DNA of 64,000 bases from CBDBCU01 sp965203435 (GTDB lineage Bacteria > Chloroflexota > Dehalococcoidia > Lucifugimonadales > UBA3495), in the NCBI GenBank assembly GCA_965203435.1, contig CBDBCU010000008.1, positions 437,280-501,279 of the forward strand, read 5' to 3'. Position 1 is the first letter of the stretch, and every line of letters begins with the position of its first letter. Made by a program: the position numbers and the translations under genes. Positions 8,616 through 16,837 of the stretch are shown in pieces. Under the pieces are notes generated by a model. That model made no database searches. It was not told where the DNA came from and saw nothing but the letters and a program-made list of their open reading frames with translations.

Positions 8616-8816
8616 CTACTGGAGGTTGTAGCGCCGCCGCAGCCGCTCGATGCGGCCCTGGGTGTCCACGATGCGCTGTTCCCCGGTGTAAAAGGGATGG
8701 CACTTGCTGCACACTTCCACCCGCAGGGCCGGCTTGGTGGCCCCGGTCTGAAAGGTGTGGCCGCAGGAACAGGTTACCGTGGCGCTGTAAAACTGAGGGT
8801 GAATGTCGGCTTTCAT
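8616..8816 (-). CDS. rpmE: 50S ribosomal protein L31
   Basis: A 66-residue zinc-type (C+) L31 protein: MKADIHPQFY opens the protein, and the zinc ligands sit in CSCG and CSKCHPFYTG. The ending RRYNL is family-typical. It binds at the junction of the ribosomal subunits. The gene begins three bases after rpmA, so it is the third gene of the rplU-rpmA-rpmE operon. Keeping the zinc ligands marks it as the primary form and not the zinc-starvation paralogue. Confidence 0.96.
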   Translation of the reverse strand: MKADIHPQFYSATVTCSCGHTFQTGATKPALRVEVCSKCHPFYTGEQRIVDTQGRIERLRRRYNLQ

Positions 8817-8819
8817 CGG

Positions 8820-9080
8820 CTAGACCTCGACCGGGTACACGCTGACCTGGCGGCGGCCCTTGCTGGCCCACTCGAACTTGACCTTGCCGTCGGTCTTGGC
8901 GTAGATGGTATAGTCCCGGCCCAGGCCCACATTGTGGCCCGGGCGGATGCGGGTGCCGCGCTGCCGGATCAGGATATTGCCGGCGACGACCGCTTCGCCG
9001 CCGTATTTTTTCACGCCCAGGCGTTTGGCGTTGCTGTCGCGGCCGTTGTTGGTGCTGCCGCCGGCTTTCTTGTGCGCCAT
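8820..9080 (-). CDS. rpmA: 50S ribosomal protein L27
   Basis: An 86-residue L27 with the diagnostic start MAHKKAGGSTNNGRDS and the conserved IRQRGTRIRPGHNVG and DYTIYAKTDGKVKFE segments. The start is direct (no processed N-terminal extension of the Firmicutes kind). It acts near the peptidyl transferase centre. It lies six bases downstream of rplU. Confidence 0.97.
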   Translation of the reverse strand: MAHKKAGGSTNNGRDSNAKRLGVKKYGGEAVVAGNILIRQRGTRIRPGHNVGLGRDYTIYAKTDGKVKFEWASKGRRQVSVYPVEV

Positions 9081-9086
9081 AGGGAA

Positions 9087-9407
9087 TTAACCTCCGGCTT
9101 GGATAGCCTGGATGACCAGGCGGGTGTAGTTCTGGCGATGGCCGCGCTTGCGGCGGTAGCGGGTTTTGGCCTTATACTTAAAGACCATCAGCTTCTTGTC
9201 CTGGTAGTGGGACTGCACCTGCGCCACCACCTTGGCCCCGGCCACCCAGGGATTGCCGAAACGGACGGCGCCGCCGTCGGAAAGGGCCAGGACTTCGTCG
9301 AACTCTGCCGAGTCGCCTACGGCCAACGGCAACAGTTCCACATCCAGCACATCGCCGGGCTGGACGCGGTACTGCTTGCCGCCGGTCTTGAAAATCGCGT
9401 AATTCAT
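9087..9407 (-). CDS. rplU: 50S ribosomal protein L21
   Basis: A 106-residue L21: YAIFKTGGKQYRVQPGDVL at the start, and KKLMVFKYKAKTRYRRKRGHRQ, the family signature, at about 71-92. It binds 23S rRNA. It is first in the operon and follows a consensus promoter. Confidence 0.97.
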   Translation of the reverse strand: MNYAIFKTGGKQYRVQPGDVLDVELLPLAVGDSAEFDEVLALSDGGAVRFGNPWVAGAKVVAQVQSHYQDKKLMVFKYKAKTRYRRKRGHRQNYTRLVIQAIQAGG

Positions 9408-9429
9408 AGCAAATCAACCTCGCGCCGGG

Positions 9430-9458
9430 ATTATAAAGGGAAAAAGGGCGGGTGTCAA
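9430..9458 (-). promoter_or_regulatory. Consensus sigma70 promoter of rplU-rpmA-rpmE
   Basis: Read on the minus strand, TTGACA (9458-9453), a 17-base spacer and TATAAT (9435-9430) match the consensus at every position. It lies about 23 bases before the rplU start, which fits a highly expressed ribosomal operon. Confidence 0.85.
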
Positions 9459-9575
9459 TGGGGGATTTGGGGGAATTTTTGGAACCGGGGAAATTCCTGA
9501 TTTGCGGGGTGGGATAGGGTAGCAACCCAGAGAATAGCGGGCCGTTTGTGGCAAACAGCCCGCCGGAGGGCAGGG

Positions 9576-9767
9576 TCAGGAGCGATGCCGGTCGCGAATG
9601 GCCCGAAACCGGGCTTGCCGCGCCGATTCGTTAGCTTTGCGGACAGCCTTGCGGGCGGCGGAGGTCATCTCTTTGGTAACCCGCCGCGTCCGCCCAATCC
9701 GGGACGAGCCGCGGGATGCCCCGTGTCCGACCTTGCTATTGGCAATAAGTGCCATGCTCAGTTTCAT
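9576..9767 (-). CDS. Small strongly basic protein of unknown function
   Basis: A 63-residue protein rich in Arg, Lys, Ser and Ala (TRRVTKEMTSAARKAVRKAN), probably a nucleic-acid-binding peptide. The start at 9767 is chosen because AGAGGA lies about five bases upstream; it overlaps the end of the SDH protease gene by 32 bases. It is likely coexpressed with that gene. No family is recognised. Confidence 0.5.
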   Translation of the reverse strand: MKLSMALIANSKVGHGASRGSSRIGRTRRVTKEMTSAARKAVRKANESARQARFRAIRDRHRS

Positions 9768-10659
9768 TTTCGTCCTCTGTTGCCAAAAGGGAATCATCCT
9801 CCCTTTCGACGTCGGCATCGGTGGTCGGTAGAACCGCCTTTATAAGTATCCCTCGGTTAATTACCTCAAGGCACAGGCTTTCCAACCTGGTAGGCAAGTG
9901 ATCGACATTCTTTAAGCCGATCCGCTGAGCTTCCTCTACATCAATTATATGACCGTGGTCGGGATACTCCCAGACCAATTTCTCTACAACGTCGTCGACG
10001 GCGGAACTATCTTGTTCCAATGGACTCCAACGCCGTATAGTCTCCCTAGCGTACTGCTGGCTGACGGTCAAATACCGAACTGCCTCCCCCAATTCCCGGT
10101 AGTTCACCGAGTTGTAAAGGGCTCCCGCTACAGGGGATAATGCCCCGGTAGCGTATTCCATAGTATGGGCTACATCCATGCCGGCTTGTTCCAGCAAGAA
10201 CAGCACCATAAGCTCAAAAGTCTCGATGTAATAGGTTCTCAAATACTCCAGACCTTTGACAATCTCTAAGGGAGACCGACGGTCTGCACTGCCGGTGAGG
10301 TCAGGTACTTGAGGGTCAAGGGGTCCCAACTCCCCAAACTGCCCTAAGGAAATCCGGTTAGCAGATAGGGCAATCAAAGTGGCGGCACTTTTGGCTCGAG
10401 CGGGAACCAGCACCTCCAATTCTTTGCAACTCGCCCGGATGGCCTTGGCGATATGAAAGGCAAACTCGATGTAACCGCCGCGGGAGTTCAGGATGAGCGA
10501 CAAAGCTTCCTGATCGCCGATACTGTCAAGCGCGGAGGCGACCTGCACAAAAGAATCGGCGTCAATATCCGCGTTCAACACCAGCACGGCGTTGCCCGTA
10601 GCGTTGGCAAGATTTACCAAGCGTTCCGCGACAGTTTTGTCCTGTTCGGGTTCTACCAT
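9736..10659 (-). CDS. SDH-type Clp-fold serine protease-like protein
   Basis: A 307-residue protein with a ClpP/crotonase-like fold of the SDH (SppA-like, PF01972-type) group. LSLILNSRGGYIEFAFHIAK gives the first beta-alpha unit with the oxyanion-type RGG. ARAKSAATLIALSANRI carries the likely nucleophile Ser, and FGELGPLDPQV is the family's conserved loop. There is no transmembrane segment, so it should be cytosolic. The start at 10659 follows GGAG; a TTG at 10671 is possible. Relatives are scattered in accessory and defence-like regions, but this context gives no specific role. Confidence 0.75.
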   Translation of the reverse strand: MVEPEQDKTVAERLVNLANATGNAVLVLNADIDADSFVQVASALDSIGDQEALSLILNSRGGYIEFAFHIAKAIRASCKELEVLVPARAKSAATLIALSANRISLGQFGELGPLDPQVPDLTGSADRRSPLEIVKGLEYLRTYYIETFELMVLFLLEQAGMDVAHTMEYATGALSPVAGALYNSVNYRELGEAVRYLTVSQQYARETIRRWSPLEQDSSAVDDVVEKLVWEYPDHGHIIDVEEAQRIGLKNVDHLPTRLESLCLEVINRGILIKAVLPTTDADVEREDDSLLATEDENETEHGTYCQ

Positions 10660-10695
10660 AACGCGCTCCAAGGGATCCGAGGGTATCTTGCCCTT

Positions 10696-10724
10696 ACTTT
10701 AGCAGGCAGTTTTTGCCTTGTCAA
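10696..10724 (-). promoter_or_regulatory. Promoter of the SDH protease gene
   Basis: On the minus strand TTGACA (10724-10719), 17 bases, TAAAGT (10701-10696). This is the same hexamer pair and spacing as at 3813-3841. Confidence 0.65.
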
Positions 10725-10893
10725 GGTCCTCCGGCGGCCAATCCAGGGTCTTTTAGTTTTCCGCCAAGATCCTTAAATCCCTGTTCTCTCCGAGCTGGTC
10801 GCCGGGGCGGTTGGCCGTGGGGCAAGCTCACCAAGAAAAGATTTTCCCGGGCATAATCCGATAATTAAAAGACCCTCCGGCGGCCAATCCCCC

Positions 10894-11970
10894 CTAAAAC
10901 CCCCACGCCACCCCCAGCTCGCCGCAGGTGTCGCGCAGCCAATCTATTACTTCCGGGTGCAGGGGGATGCCCTCGTGCCGGCGGATGGCTTCCATTTCCG
11001 CCTCGGGCTGGCCGGCGACCAGCACCCGGTCGTGGCCCGGAGCCGGTTTAGTGGCCTTCATCATCCGCAGCCAGCCGTCCATTTCATCCTTGAAATGCTC
11101 CGGATCGTCAAAGCCGGAAATGTTGTACGCCGCCACATAATGGCCGAAATTGGGCCGGCCGGGGGCGGCCCCATAGCCAAAACCGGTCAATACGCCGGCC
11201 AAAATATCCACTACGCAGGCCAGGCCGTAGCCCTTGTGGGAACCCAACTCCCGGGTCGCCCCCATAGGCAGCAGATGGTAGTTGGGCGGCACCGGCACTT
11301 CCTCCATAATGGGCGTCCCGTCCTCGGTAGCCAGCCAGCCCGGTTCCAGGTCCGCGCCCAGCCGCCGGGCAATCTCAATCTTGTTTTGGGCTACCGAACT
11401 GGTGGCGGCGTCAAAGACGAAGGGCGGTTCGTTGCGGGCGGGAACGGCGACGGCGATGGGATTAGTGCCAAGACGGGGTTCCGCGCCGAAAGTCGGCACC
11501 ATCCGCGGCGGCGCGCTGGTCATACAGACGCCAATCATATCGTGTTCCAAAGCCAGCATCGCATGGTAAGAGGCCATCCCCAAATGGCGGGAATTGCCCA
11601 CCGTTACCATCCCCACGCCGGACTGCCGGGCTTTTTCAATGGCAATTTCCATCGCCTTGGGGGTGACGATGATGCCCAGGCCCCGGTCGGAGTCCAGGCT
11701 GGCGGTGCTGGCCGTTTCCCGGACAATGCGGATTTCCGGCCGGGGATTGATTTCCCCCCGCTGATAGCCGCCCAGGTAACTGCGGAGCATATTGGAAACG
11801 CCGTGGCTGTCCACGCCGCGCAGGTCGGCCACGGTCAGCACATCCGCCCCCAGCACGGCGTCCGCCGGGGGGACGCCCACTTTCTCAAAAATGGCGGCCA
11901 CTACCCCTTTCAGGGCATCGCCCGGCACGGTAACGGCATCCTCCAGGTTGACGCGGAATCGGGGCAGCAC
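10894..11970 (-). CDS. Malate/L-lactate/ureidoglycolate dehydrogenase family (Ldh_2) oxidoreductase
   Basis: A 358-residue NAD(P)-dependent dehydrogenase of the Ldh_2/MDH2 fold. Family features are DLRGVDSHGVSNMLRSYLGGYQ near residue 50, VGNSRHLGMASYHAMLA in the middle (the catalytic His region) and ELGSHKGYGLACVVDILAGVLTG near residue 235. The start is GTG with AAAGGAGG upstream. It reduces or oxidises a 2-hydroxy acid; the exact substrate is not predictable. The C-terminus is complete. Confidence 0.88.
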   Translation of the reverse strand: MLPRFRVNLEDAVTVPGDALKGVVAAIFEKVGVPPADAVLGADVLTVADLRGVDSHGVSNMLRSYLGGYQRGEINPRPEIRIVRETASTASLDSDRGLGIIVTPKAMEIAIEKARQSGVGMVTVGNSRHLGMASYHAMLALEHDMIGVCMTSAPPRMVPTFGAEPRLGTNPIAVAVPARNEPPFVFDAATSSVAQNKIEIARRLGADLEPGWLATEDGTPIMEEVPVPPNYHLLPMGATRELGSHKGYGLACVVDILAGVLTGFGYGAAPGRPNFGHYVAAYNISGFDDPEHFKDEMDGWLRMMKATKPAPGHDRVLVAGQPEAEMEAIRRHEGIPLHPEVIDWLRDTCGELGVAWGF

Positions 11971-12049
11971 AATCAGCCTCCTTTAGATGGACAGCGGTAA
12001 AGGGTCGGTCGTTGACGATTGGACGGCGGCCGGTTTCCCGCCGGCCGCC

Positions 12050-12832
12050 CTACAGAAAGTCTAAAGCCGCTTGCAAGAATTCTTGCGGCTTTTCAATGTG
12101 CGGCAGATGGCCGCAATGGTCGATGATTACCAGGTCGGAGCCGGGAATAGCCTGTTGGAAAAGATAGCCGCATTCTACCGGAGCCAGTTTATCCTCCCGC
12201 CCCCAGAGGATGCGGGTGGGGATGTTGACCCGGGCCAGCAGGGACGGCAGTCGAGGGTCGTGCATATAGGGTTTCCAGCTGACCCGTGCCGCCATTTCCC
12301 GATTGCGTTCCAGGACGGCCGCCAGTTCCGGCGTTGGCGGCTGGTCGAACAGCTGCTGATACTCCGGGGCTTGGGCCGGGTCGTGAAAGAGCAGGTCAAT
12401 AACCTGCTGGGGGCTGATGATGAATACATCGGCGATTTCCCCCTGCTGCGGTTTGATGCCGACCGCACCCACCAGCAGCAGTTTGCGGAATACCGGGCCG
12501 GCGGCGGCGACCATTTCGGCGGCCAGCCAGCCGCCCAGGGAAAAGCCAATCGCCCGGCAGCCGTACAAATCCTGGCTTTCCAGAAACCAGTTGTAAAAGG
12601 CGGCCAGGTCGTGGATGGTTTCCAGCCAGTCCGGGCGTTGGGAGCCGCCAAAGCCGGGATGGGAGGGCAGATAGACGGTGTAGCGTTCCGCCAGGGCTTG
12701 GGCGTAATGCAGCGGGCCTTCGCTGCCGCCGGCTCCGTGCAAAATCAGCAGCGGCTCGCCGGAACCGCCCACCAGCAGCTGGATGGGGTTGCCGCCGACC
12801 GCCACCGCGGTTTCCTTAAAAGCAACGGGCAT
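12050..12832 (-). CDS. Alpha/beta hydrolase
   Basis: A 260-residue soluble alpha/beta hydrolase. The oxyanion motif LHGAGGSEG is at about 32-40, the nucleophile elbow GFSLGG at about 96-101, the acid in WGREDKL, and the His in CGHLPHIEKPQEF near the end, the classical meta-cleavage-product-hydrolase/haloperoxidase layout. GAGGTCCGG-like purines lie before the ATG. It lies downstream of the Ldh gene's promoter side and shares no overlap with it, so an independent unit is likely. Confidence 0.85.
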   Translation of the reverse strand: MPVAFKETAVAVGGNPIQLLVGGSGEPLLILHGAGGSEGPLHYAQALAERYTVYLPSHPGFGGSQRPDWLETIHDLAAFYNWFLESQDLYGCRAIGFSLGGWLAAEMVAAAGPVFRKLLLVGAVGIKPQQGEIADVFIISPQQVIDLLFHDPAQAPEYQQLFDQPPTPELAAVLERNREMAARVSWKPYMHDPRLPSLLARVNIPTRILWGREDKLAPVECGYLFQQAIPGSDLVIIDHCGHLPHIEKPQEFLQAALDFL

Positions 12833-12964
12833 AACGACCGGGCCTCCTGAACTGAACCGAATAAGTCAAGGACAATCTTAACCGCCGGCCCGCCGTTGGT
12901 CAAGGAGGGGATGGGGAATCAACGGGGCAATTGTTTATAGCAACCGCCCACTCCCGCCGATACC

Positions 12965-13095
12965 CCTAACCGTCATTCCCGCGCAAGCGGGAATCTCGAA
13001 CAGCACTACCTTACGCCGCCACATCCTCGGCAAACAACCGCCGGATTCCCGCTTACGCGGGAATGACGGTAGGGGGCGGCAGGAATAACGGTAGA
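12965..13095. repeat. R1 palindromic pair
   Basis: Two R1 cores in inverted orientation (12970-12995 and 13040-13070) separated by about 45 bases, plus a degenerate third (AGGAATAACGGTAGAG). Nothing else is seen between 12833 and 13122. Confidence 0.85.
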
Positions 13096-13122
13096 GAGAC
13101 GCAGGAGCGGTTCGCCCGGGCC

Positions 13123-13578
13123 TCAGCCGCTTTCCCCCAGCAAATCCTCTACCACCAGCATTTTCAGGCCAGGCAGGGACGGCAGGGCAATGTCGTTGGT
13201 CAGGAAAAAGTCGGCGCGGCCGATTAGAGCCGTCGCCAGCTGCACCGCGGCCGGGAGGCGGACGCGGAGGTGGGCGGCCCTGATGGCGGCGGCCCTTTCC
13301 ACAATCGGGGTACATACCGGCGTAATGGTCAGGCCGGGGGTGTTCAAGAGGATAGCCCGGTAGCGGGCGGCCAGGCGGGTATCGTTGCGGCGCACCGGCT
13401 CCACCAGAACCTCCGACAGAGTCAGCATGGAAGTTACCACCCGGAACTCGCCGGCGGTCAAGGCGGCAAAGAACGGTTCAACCGTGTCCCAGTAGGGTTG
13501 CTTCCGTTCTACAAAGTAAATGAGCGGAGCGGTATCTAAGGCCACGACTTGGCCGCGCAGTTCATCGGTCCACGCCAT
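13123..13578 (-). CDS. PIN-domain protein, VapC-like toxin
   Basis: A 151-residue PIN nuclease-like protein. The first acidic motif is VALDTAPLIYFVE (Asp15), the second Glu lies in LTLSEVLVEP, and the fourth Asp is in FFLTND. The position that normally carries the third acidic residue (PDAxxLATA) reads LPAAVQLATAL, so that Asp is missing. Activity may be lowered, or the remaining acids may suffice. It begins three bases after the antitoxin gene, forming a VapBC-like operon. The toxin would cleave RNA. Confidence 0.8.
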   Translation of the reverse strand: MAWTDELRGQVVALDTAPLIYFVERKQPYWDTVEPFFAALTAGEFRVVTSMLTLSEVLVEPVRRNDTRLAARYRAILLNTPGLTITPVCTPIVERAAAIRAAHLRVRLPAAVQLATALIGRADFFLTNDIALPSLPGLKMLVVEDLLGESG

Positions 13579-13581
13579 GGC

Positions 13582-13884
13582 TTACCCCTGGCCCCGCCGT
13601 TTGTCCGCGTACTCTTGGGCAGCGATGGCCGCTTCCCAAGAGCTATCGCCCGGCTCCCGCTTGCCGCGCAGTTCATTTACATAGTCCTGGGCGTCAATGC
13701 CCATTGCCGAAAGGGTATGGGACTTCTCCTCCTCGCTCAGCTCTCCCAGCTCCGCAAGGCCGTGCTTCTTGCCCACTCGGTTGGCAATCATCACACGCAG
13801 CAGCTCAGCCACCGCGAACTGTTCGTCCAGGTTCAGCTCGGCTACCAGCCGGTCCAGTTCCTCGGTAATGGTTAGCATTTCCAT
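13582..13884 (-). CDS. VapB-like antitoxin candidate
   Basis: A 100-residue acidic, helical protein (ITEELDRLVAELNLDEQFAVAELL) placed just before the PIN gene. The start at 13884 follows GAGGCC; a TTG at 13905 is possible. No MazE/AbrB or Phd motif is obvious, so the DNA-binding fold is not identified. The partner role is inferred from the three-base spacing to the PIN gene. The protein is longer than a typical VapB. Confidence 0.65.
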   Translation of the reverse strand: MEMLTITEELDRLVAELNLDEQFAVAELLRVMIANRVGKKHGLAELGELSEEEKSHTLSAMGIDAQDYVNELRGKREPGDSSWEAAIAAQEYADKRRGQG

Positions 13885-13984
13885 AACGGGCCTCGCTTCA
13901 GTCAATAGGTTGCCGCCGGGCCGGCGGCGCTGGGATTATAGCATATTCCTTTGCCGCCGGCTGTATTCATCCCGCAACCAGTTC

Positions 13985-14112
13985 AGGATGGGCGGGAAAG
14001 CAAGTTCCGGATGGCCGGGAAAGTAAATTCCGGGCGGGCGGGAAAGCCACCCGGTTAATAGTGCAAATCCTGCGCTATCAGCAGTAAATTCCGGGTGGGC
14101 GGGAAAGCCGTT
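13985..14112. repeat. Short degenerate direct repeats
   Basis: Four imperfect copies of a motif like AAATTCCGGGCGGGCGGGAA are spaced 30-65 bases apart between the antitoxin and pdxA-like genes. They resemble eroded repeat ends. Confidence 0.5.
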
Positions 14113-14118
14113 AGTCCC

Positions 14119-15141
14119 CTAAAAGTCTGACAGGCCGTTGCCTTTGGCCAGGGCTACGGCCAGGCGGATGGATTCCAGCATACTGATATGCTGGGCCAAG
14201 CCCTGGCCGGCAATGTCAAAGGCGGTGCCGTGATCCACCGAGGTGCGGACAAATGGCAAGCCCAGGTTGGCGGTTACGCTTTCCTCAAAGCCGTACACCT
14301 TGACCGGAATGTGGCCCTGGTCGTGAAACATTGCCAGCACCGCATCATAGCGGCCTTGAATGGCCTGGTGAAAAACGCTGTCGGCCGGGATCGGCCCCAC
14401 TACATCGATGCCGCGTTCCCGGGCCGCCGCTACGGCCGGGGCAATTTCCTCGGCCTCCTCATTCCCCAGCAGCCCGCCGTCGCTGTTATGGGGGTTCAGG
14501 CCGGCGGCCGCCAGCCGGGGTTGCGGAAAGCCCCAACGGACAAAACTGTCGTGGGTCAGTTGCAGAAACTCCAGGATCCGCTCCTTTTTCACATAGTCGC
14601 AGGCTATCCGCAGGGAGCGGTGGGTGGTCAGATGCACCACCCGCAGGTTTTTGGACAGCAGCATCGTGGCGATGGTTTTGATGCCGGCCAGTTCCTGGAG
14701 CAGCTCGGTGTGGCCGATGGACTGAAACCCGGCCAGGCTGGCCGCCTCTTTATTCAAGGGGGCGGTGGCGATGCCGTCCACCACGCCGGCCAGAGCCAAT
14801 TGCCCGGCTTTCGTTACCCATTCCATCGCCGCCTTGCCGCAGGGGACGCTCAGCTGCCCGACGGTAATGTCCTCCGGGTTCAGGTTATGGATGTCCACCA
14901 CCTCCACCACGGCCGGATCCTGGCCGGCGGCGGTGGGGTCGGCGGTTTCCCGCACCGCCAGGGGGTGGCCGGCCACCTTAACCGCCTGTTGCATAGCGTA
15001 GGCGCTGCCGATAACCACCGGGCGGCAGGCGGCGTACACCCGAGGGTCGGCCAGGGCTTTGACCACCACCTCCGGGCCAATGCCGCTGGGGTCGCCCATA
15101 GTAATGGCAATTGCCGGTTTGTAAAGTTCCGCGTCGGTCAT
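14119..15141 (-). CDS. pdxA: 4-hydroxythreonine-4-phosphate dehydrogenase family (PdxA/PdxA2)
   Basis: A 340-residue PdxA fold protein. TMGDPSGIGPEV starts the N-terminal domain, LTTHRSLRIA holds the first metal-binding His, LNPHNSDGG (about 215) the second, and FHDQGHIPVKVYGFEESVTANLG the third metal site with the substrate loop. The HNSDGG sequence and acidic LLGNEE after it resemble the PdxA2 group, which oxidises D-threonate/erythronate 4-phosphates, more than the PHAGEGG of pyridoxine-pathway PdxA. No other pyridoxal-phosphate gene is nearby, so both roles remain open. Confidence 0.85.
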   Translation of the reverse strand: MTDAELYKPAIAITMGDPSGIGPEVVVKALADPRVYAACRPVVIGSAYAMQQAVKVAGHPLAVRETADPTAAGQDPAVVEVVDIHNLNPEDITVGQLSVPCGKAAMEWVTKAGQLALAGVVDGIATAPLNKEAASLAGFQSIGHTELLQELAGIKTIATMLLSKNLRVVHLTTHRSLRIACDYVKKERILEFLQLTHDSFVRWGFPQPRLAAAGLNPHNSDGGLLGNEEAEEIAPAVAAARERGIDVVGPIPADSVFHQAIQGRYDAVLAMFHDQGHIPVKVYGFEESVTANLGLPFVRTSVDHGTAFDIAGQGLAQHISMLESIRLAVALAKGNGLSDF

Positions 15142-15185
15142 AAAGGGCCTCGATTCTTTCAGCAGGTAAGGGCTAATCCGGGGAT

Positions 15186-15191
15186 ATTATA
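15186..15191 (-). promoter_or_regulatory. Candidate -10 box of the pdxA-like gene
   Basis: TATAAT on the minus strand. The best -35 (TTGAAT, 15216-15211) is 19 bases away and lies inside an R3 half repeat, so the promoter may have been partly built by the repeat. Confidence 0.4.
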
Positions 15192-15210
15192 GCACGGATT
15201 CGAATCACGG

Positions 15211-15262
15211 ATTCAAACATGGATAGACAGGATGAACAGGATATTTTGTCTGTATAGAACGG
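15211..15262. repeat. R3 half element (left arm)
   Basis: ATTCAAACATGGATAGACAG and onward is one arm of the R3 palindrome. Its opposite arm lies at 17076-17118 in inverted orientation, with three genes between. Confidence 0.75.
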
Positions 15263-15282
15263 TGGTTGGCGGCCCCCCACCG

Positions 15283-15382
15283 TCCTTCCTGCGTAAGCGG
15301 GAATCCCCACGGTACTGAAAAGACCGGCCCTTTGCCGCCCAACCGCCGCCGGATTCCCGCGTAAGCGGGAATGACGGTAGGC
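15283..15382. repeat. R1 palindromic pair
   Basis: Two inverted R1 cores with the linker CGGTACTGAAAAGACCGG between them. A C-rich tract follows at 15421-15438. Confidence 0.85.
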
Positions 15383-15439
15383 GGGCATCGAAAATCCCCC
15401 AAAAAAATTTCGAAATTGCCCTCCCCCCCCCCCAACCCC

Positions 15440-15468
15440 TTGCAATCCCCCAAACCTTGTGCTAGAAT
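15440..15468 (+). promoter_or_regulatory. Promoter of variable-family gene copy 1
   Basis: TTGCAA (15440-15445), a 17-base spacer and TAGAAT (15463-15468). The spacer CCAAACCTTGTG motif recurs upstream of the other two family members, so the promoter has been copied with the gene. Confidence 0.7.
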
Positions 15469-15507
15469 GAAAGCATATAAGTCCGGGGCCTCTTGGGAGG
15501 TTCCTTT

Positions 15508-16415
15508 ATGCCCAAGTTCTTTATGTTGGGTATCGTCCTTTCCCTGCTGCTGGCCGCCGCCGGGTATGGCCTGACCACTATCCAAGCCCGTTCCATCCCT
15601 TGGGATTGCTCCGATTGGCAAGCCTTTGCCCACGCCGACCGGACTACGTCCATCCTCGAGTCCCTGGCCGAGAACCGGGGCAAGACCCTTTACTGCGGCG
15701 TTGACCAGTCCGATACCTTTACCAAGGCCGAGACTTGGGAAGCCGGCCGCGACCGCAACGAGCGGGACGATACCGTCTATTTCGGGGAACGCGGCCAGTT
15801 CCGGGGTTTCATCGCCGCCCAAGAGGGTTATCTGACCGACGGGGAATCCGGCGTTACCGGGGTCAGCATTGACCGCATTTTGAGTTCCCCCGGGAGGAAC
15901 GGCGGCGCACTAAGCGCGTCAAGCGCCTCGACATCGCGTCCGAGGGCAATTGCCTGGATAAGCATCCGACGGATACGAGCGAATATACGCCCGGCACCCT
16001 GGCTTGCTCTCCTTGGGCCGGCCCCCCCAGCGGCGGCTCCGGGCAGGCGCCGCGGGCGCGTCGCGAGGCCCGGTACTTTCAAATCAACAGTATGGATGGC
16101 ATCAGCCGGGACAGCAGTGCTAACTGGAGTGTCGCCTGGGCGACTTTCCCCACGGCGGAATACTGGCAGGATTTGGCGGAAACCACGGCCAAGAACGCTT
16201 GCCGGGACCAAGGCTATCCGTCGGTAAGCAACGTGGTTTTCGGCCAAGGCCACAGCAATAACAAAGGCTCCGGCGTCCAAGACTGGGATCGCGGCTCCGG
16301 CCTGGGCTGGTATTTTTCGGGAGACCAGTCTGGTGGGGGCCTCCAATACGCCGCCCGGCAAAGCCGCTCCTGGACGGCCACCTGCAAGAAAGTCATCCGC
16401 CGCACCCGGAAGTAG
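15508..16415 (+). pseudogene. Constant/variable exported protein family, copy 1 (one frameshift)
   Basis: The N-terminal half is nearly identical to the genes at 35608-36564 and 58920-59885: a membrane/signal segment (residues 5-25), then SIPWDCSDWQAFAHADRT, ENRGKTLYCGVDQSDTFTKA and ERDDTVYFGERGQFRGFI. Against those copies one base is missing in the T run at 15878-15881 (ATTTTGAG here, ATCTTTGAG there). Restoring it gives FEFPREER, a basic stretch and a Cys-containing C-terminal region, which ends in ATCKKVIRRTRK like copy 2. The start is ATG 15508 after GGGAGG. I do not recognise the family. The shift may be real decay, programmed slippage or a sequencing error. Confidence 0.75.
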
Positions 16416-16435
16416 GGTATAACCGGAAACCTTTT

Positions 16436-16474
16436 GCCGCCATTCTCCGGGAAACGGGGGATGGCGGCTTTTTT
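16436..16474 (+). terminator. Rho-independent terminator of copy 1
   Basis: GCCGCCAT (16436-16443) pairs with ATGGCGGC (16461-16468), followed by six T. The same hairpin follows copy 2 on the opposite strand. Confidence 0.85.
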
Positions 16475-16507
16475 GTGGGGGCGGGCGGCAATACGCCGCC
16501 GCCGGTT

Positions 16508-16744
16508 TCAGCCGGTGCCGGCGATAAGCGGTTGGAGCAGCAGGGCGGCGATTATTCCGCCGCCGGTAGCCAGGCCCAGGTAAAAGAGCCGGTCGATGCG
16601 GCGGTTGAGATCCCGGACGGTATCCGTCAGGCTGTCGACCTTGGCTTCCACCCGGGCCAGGCGCTCCCGGTTTTCCATTTGGGCGTTTTCCAGATTGGTC
16701 AGGCGGGTTTCCGTGCGGTCGGAATCGGCGGTGGCCGTAGTCAT
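16508..16744 (-). CDS. Coiled-coil protein with C-terminal membrane anchor
   Basis: A 78-residue protein: a heptad-rich helix (RLTNLENAQMENRERLARVEA to RDLNRRIDRLF) and a final hydrophobic helix (YLGLATGGGIIAALLL). The layout resembles XhlA-type hemolysin-accessory proteins or other small tail-anchored coils. The start at 16744 follows GGAGAG; an upstream ATG at 16759 is possible. It is convergent with the variable-family gene and shares its downstream region. Function unknown. Confidence 0.6.
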   Translation of the reverse strand: MTTATADSDRTETRLTNLENAQMENRERLARVEAKVDSLTDTVRDLNRRIDRLFYLGLATGGGIIAALLLQPLIAGTG

Positions 16745-16837
16745 CAGCGGTCTCTCCATTTCAAGATGAGGTTATTGTAACGGTTGGATTATCCGGCGGC
16801 AACCCGGCCTCCGGGCGATGGCATATACTACCGTCTT

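Noticed and set aside
8299..8871. Open frames reading PRKRESR or IPAYAGMT repeats
   Set aside because: These are translations of the R1 repeat and recur at every R1 block; not genes.
15508..16415. Type IV pilin or bacteriocin family
   Set aside because: No prepilin cleavage motif (GFTLxE-like) and no double-Gly leader at the N-terminus.
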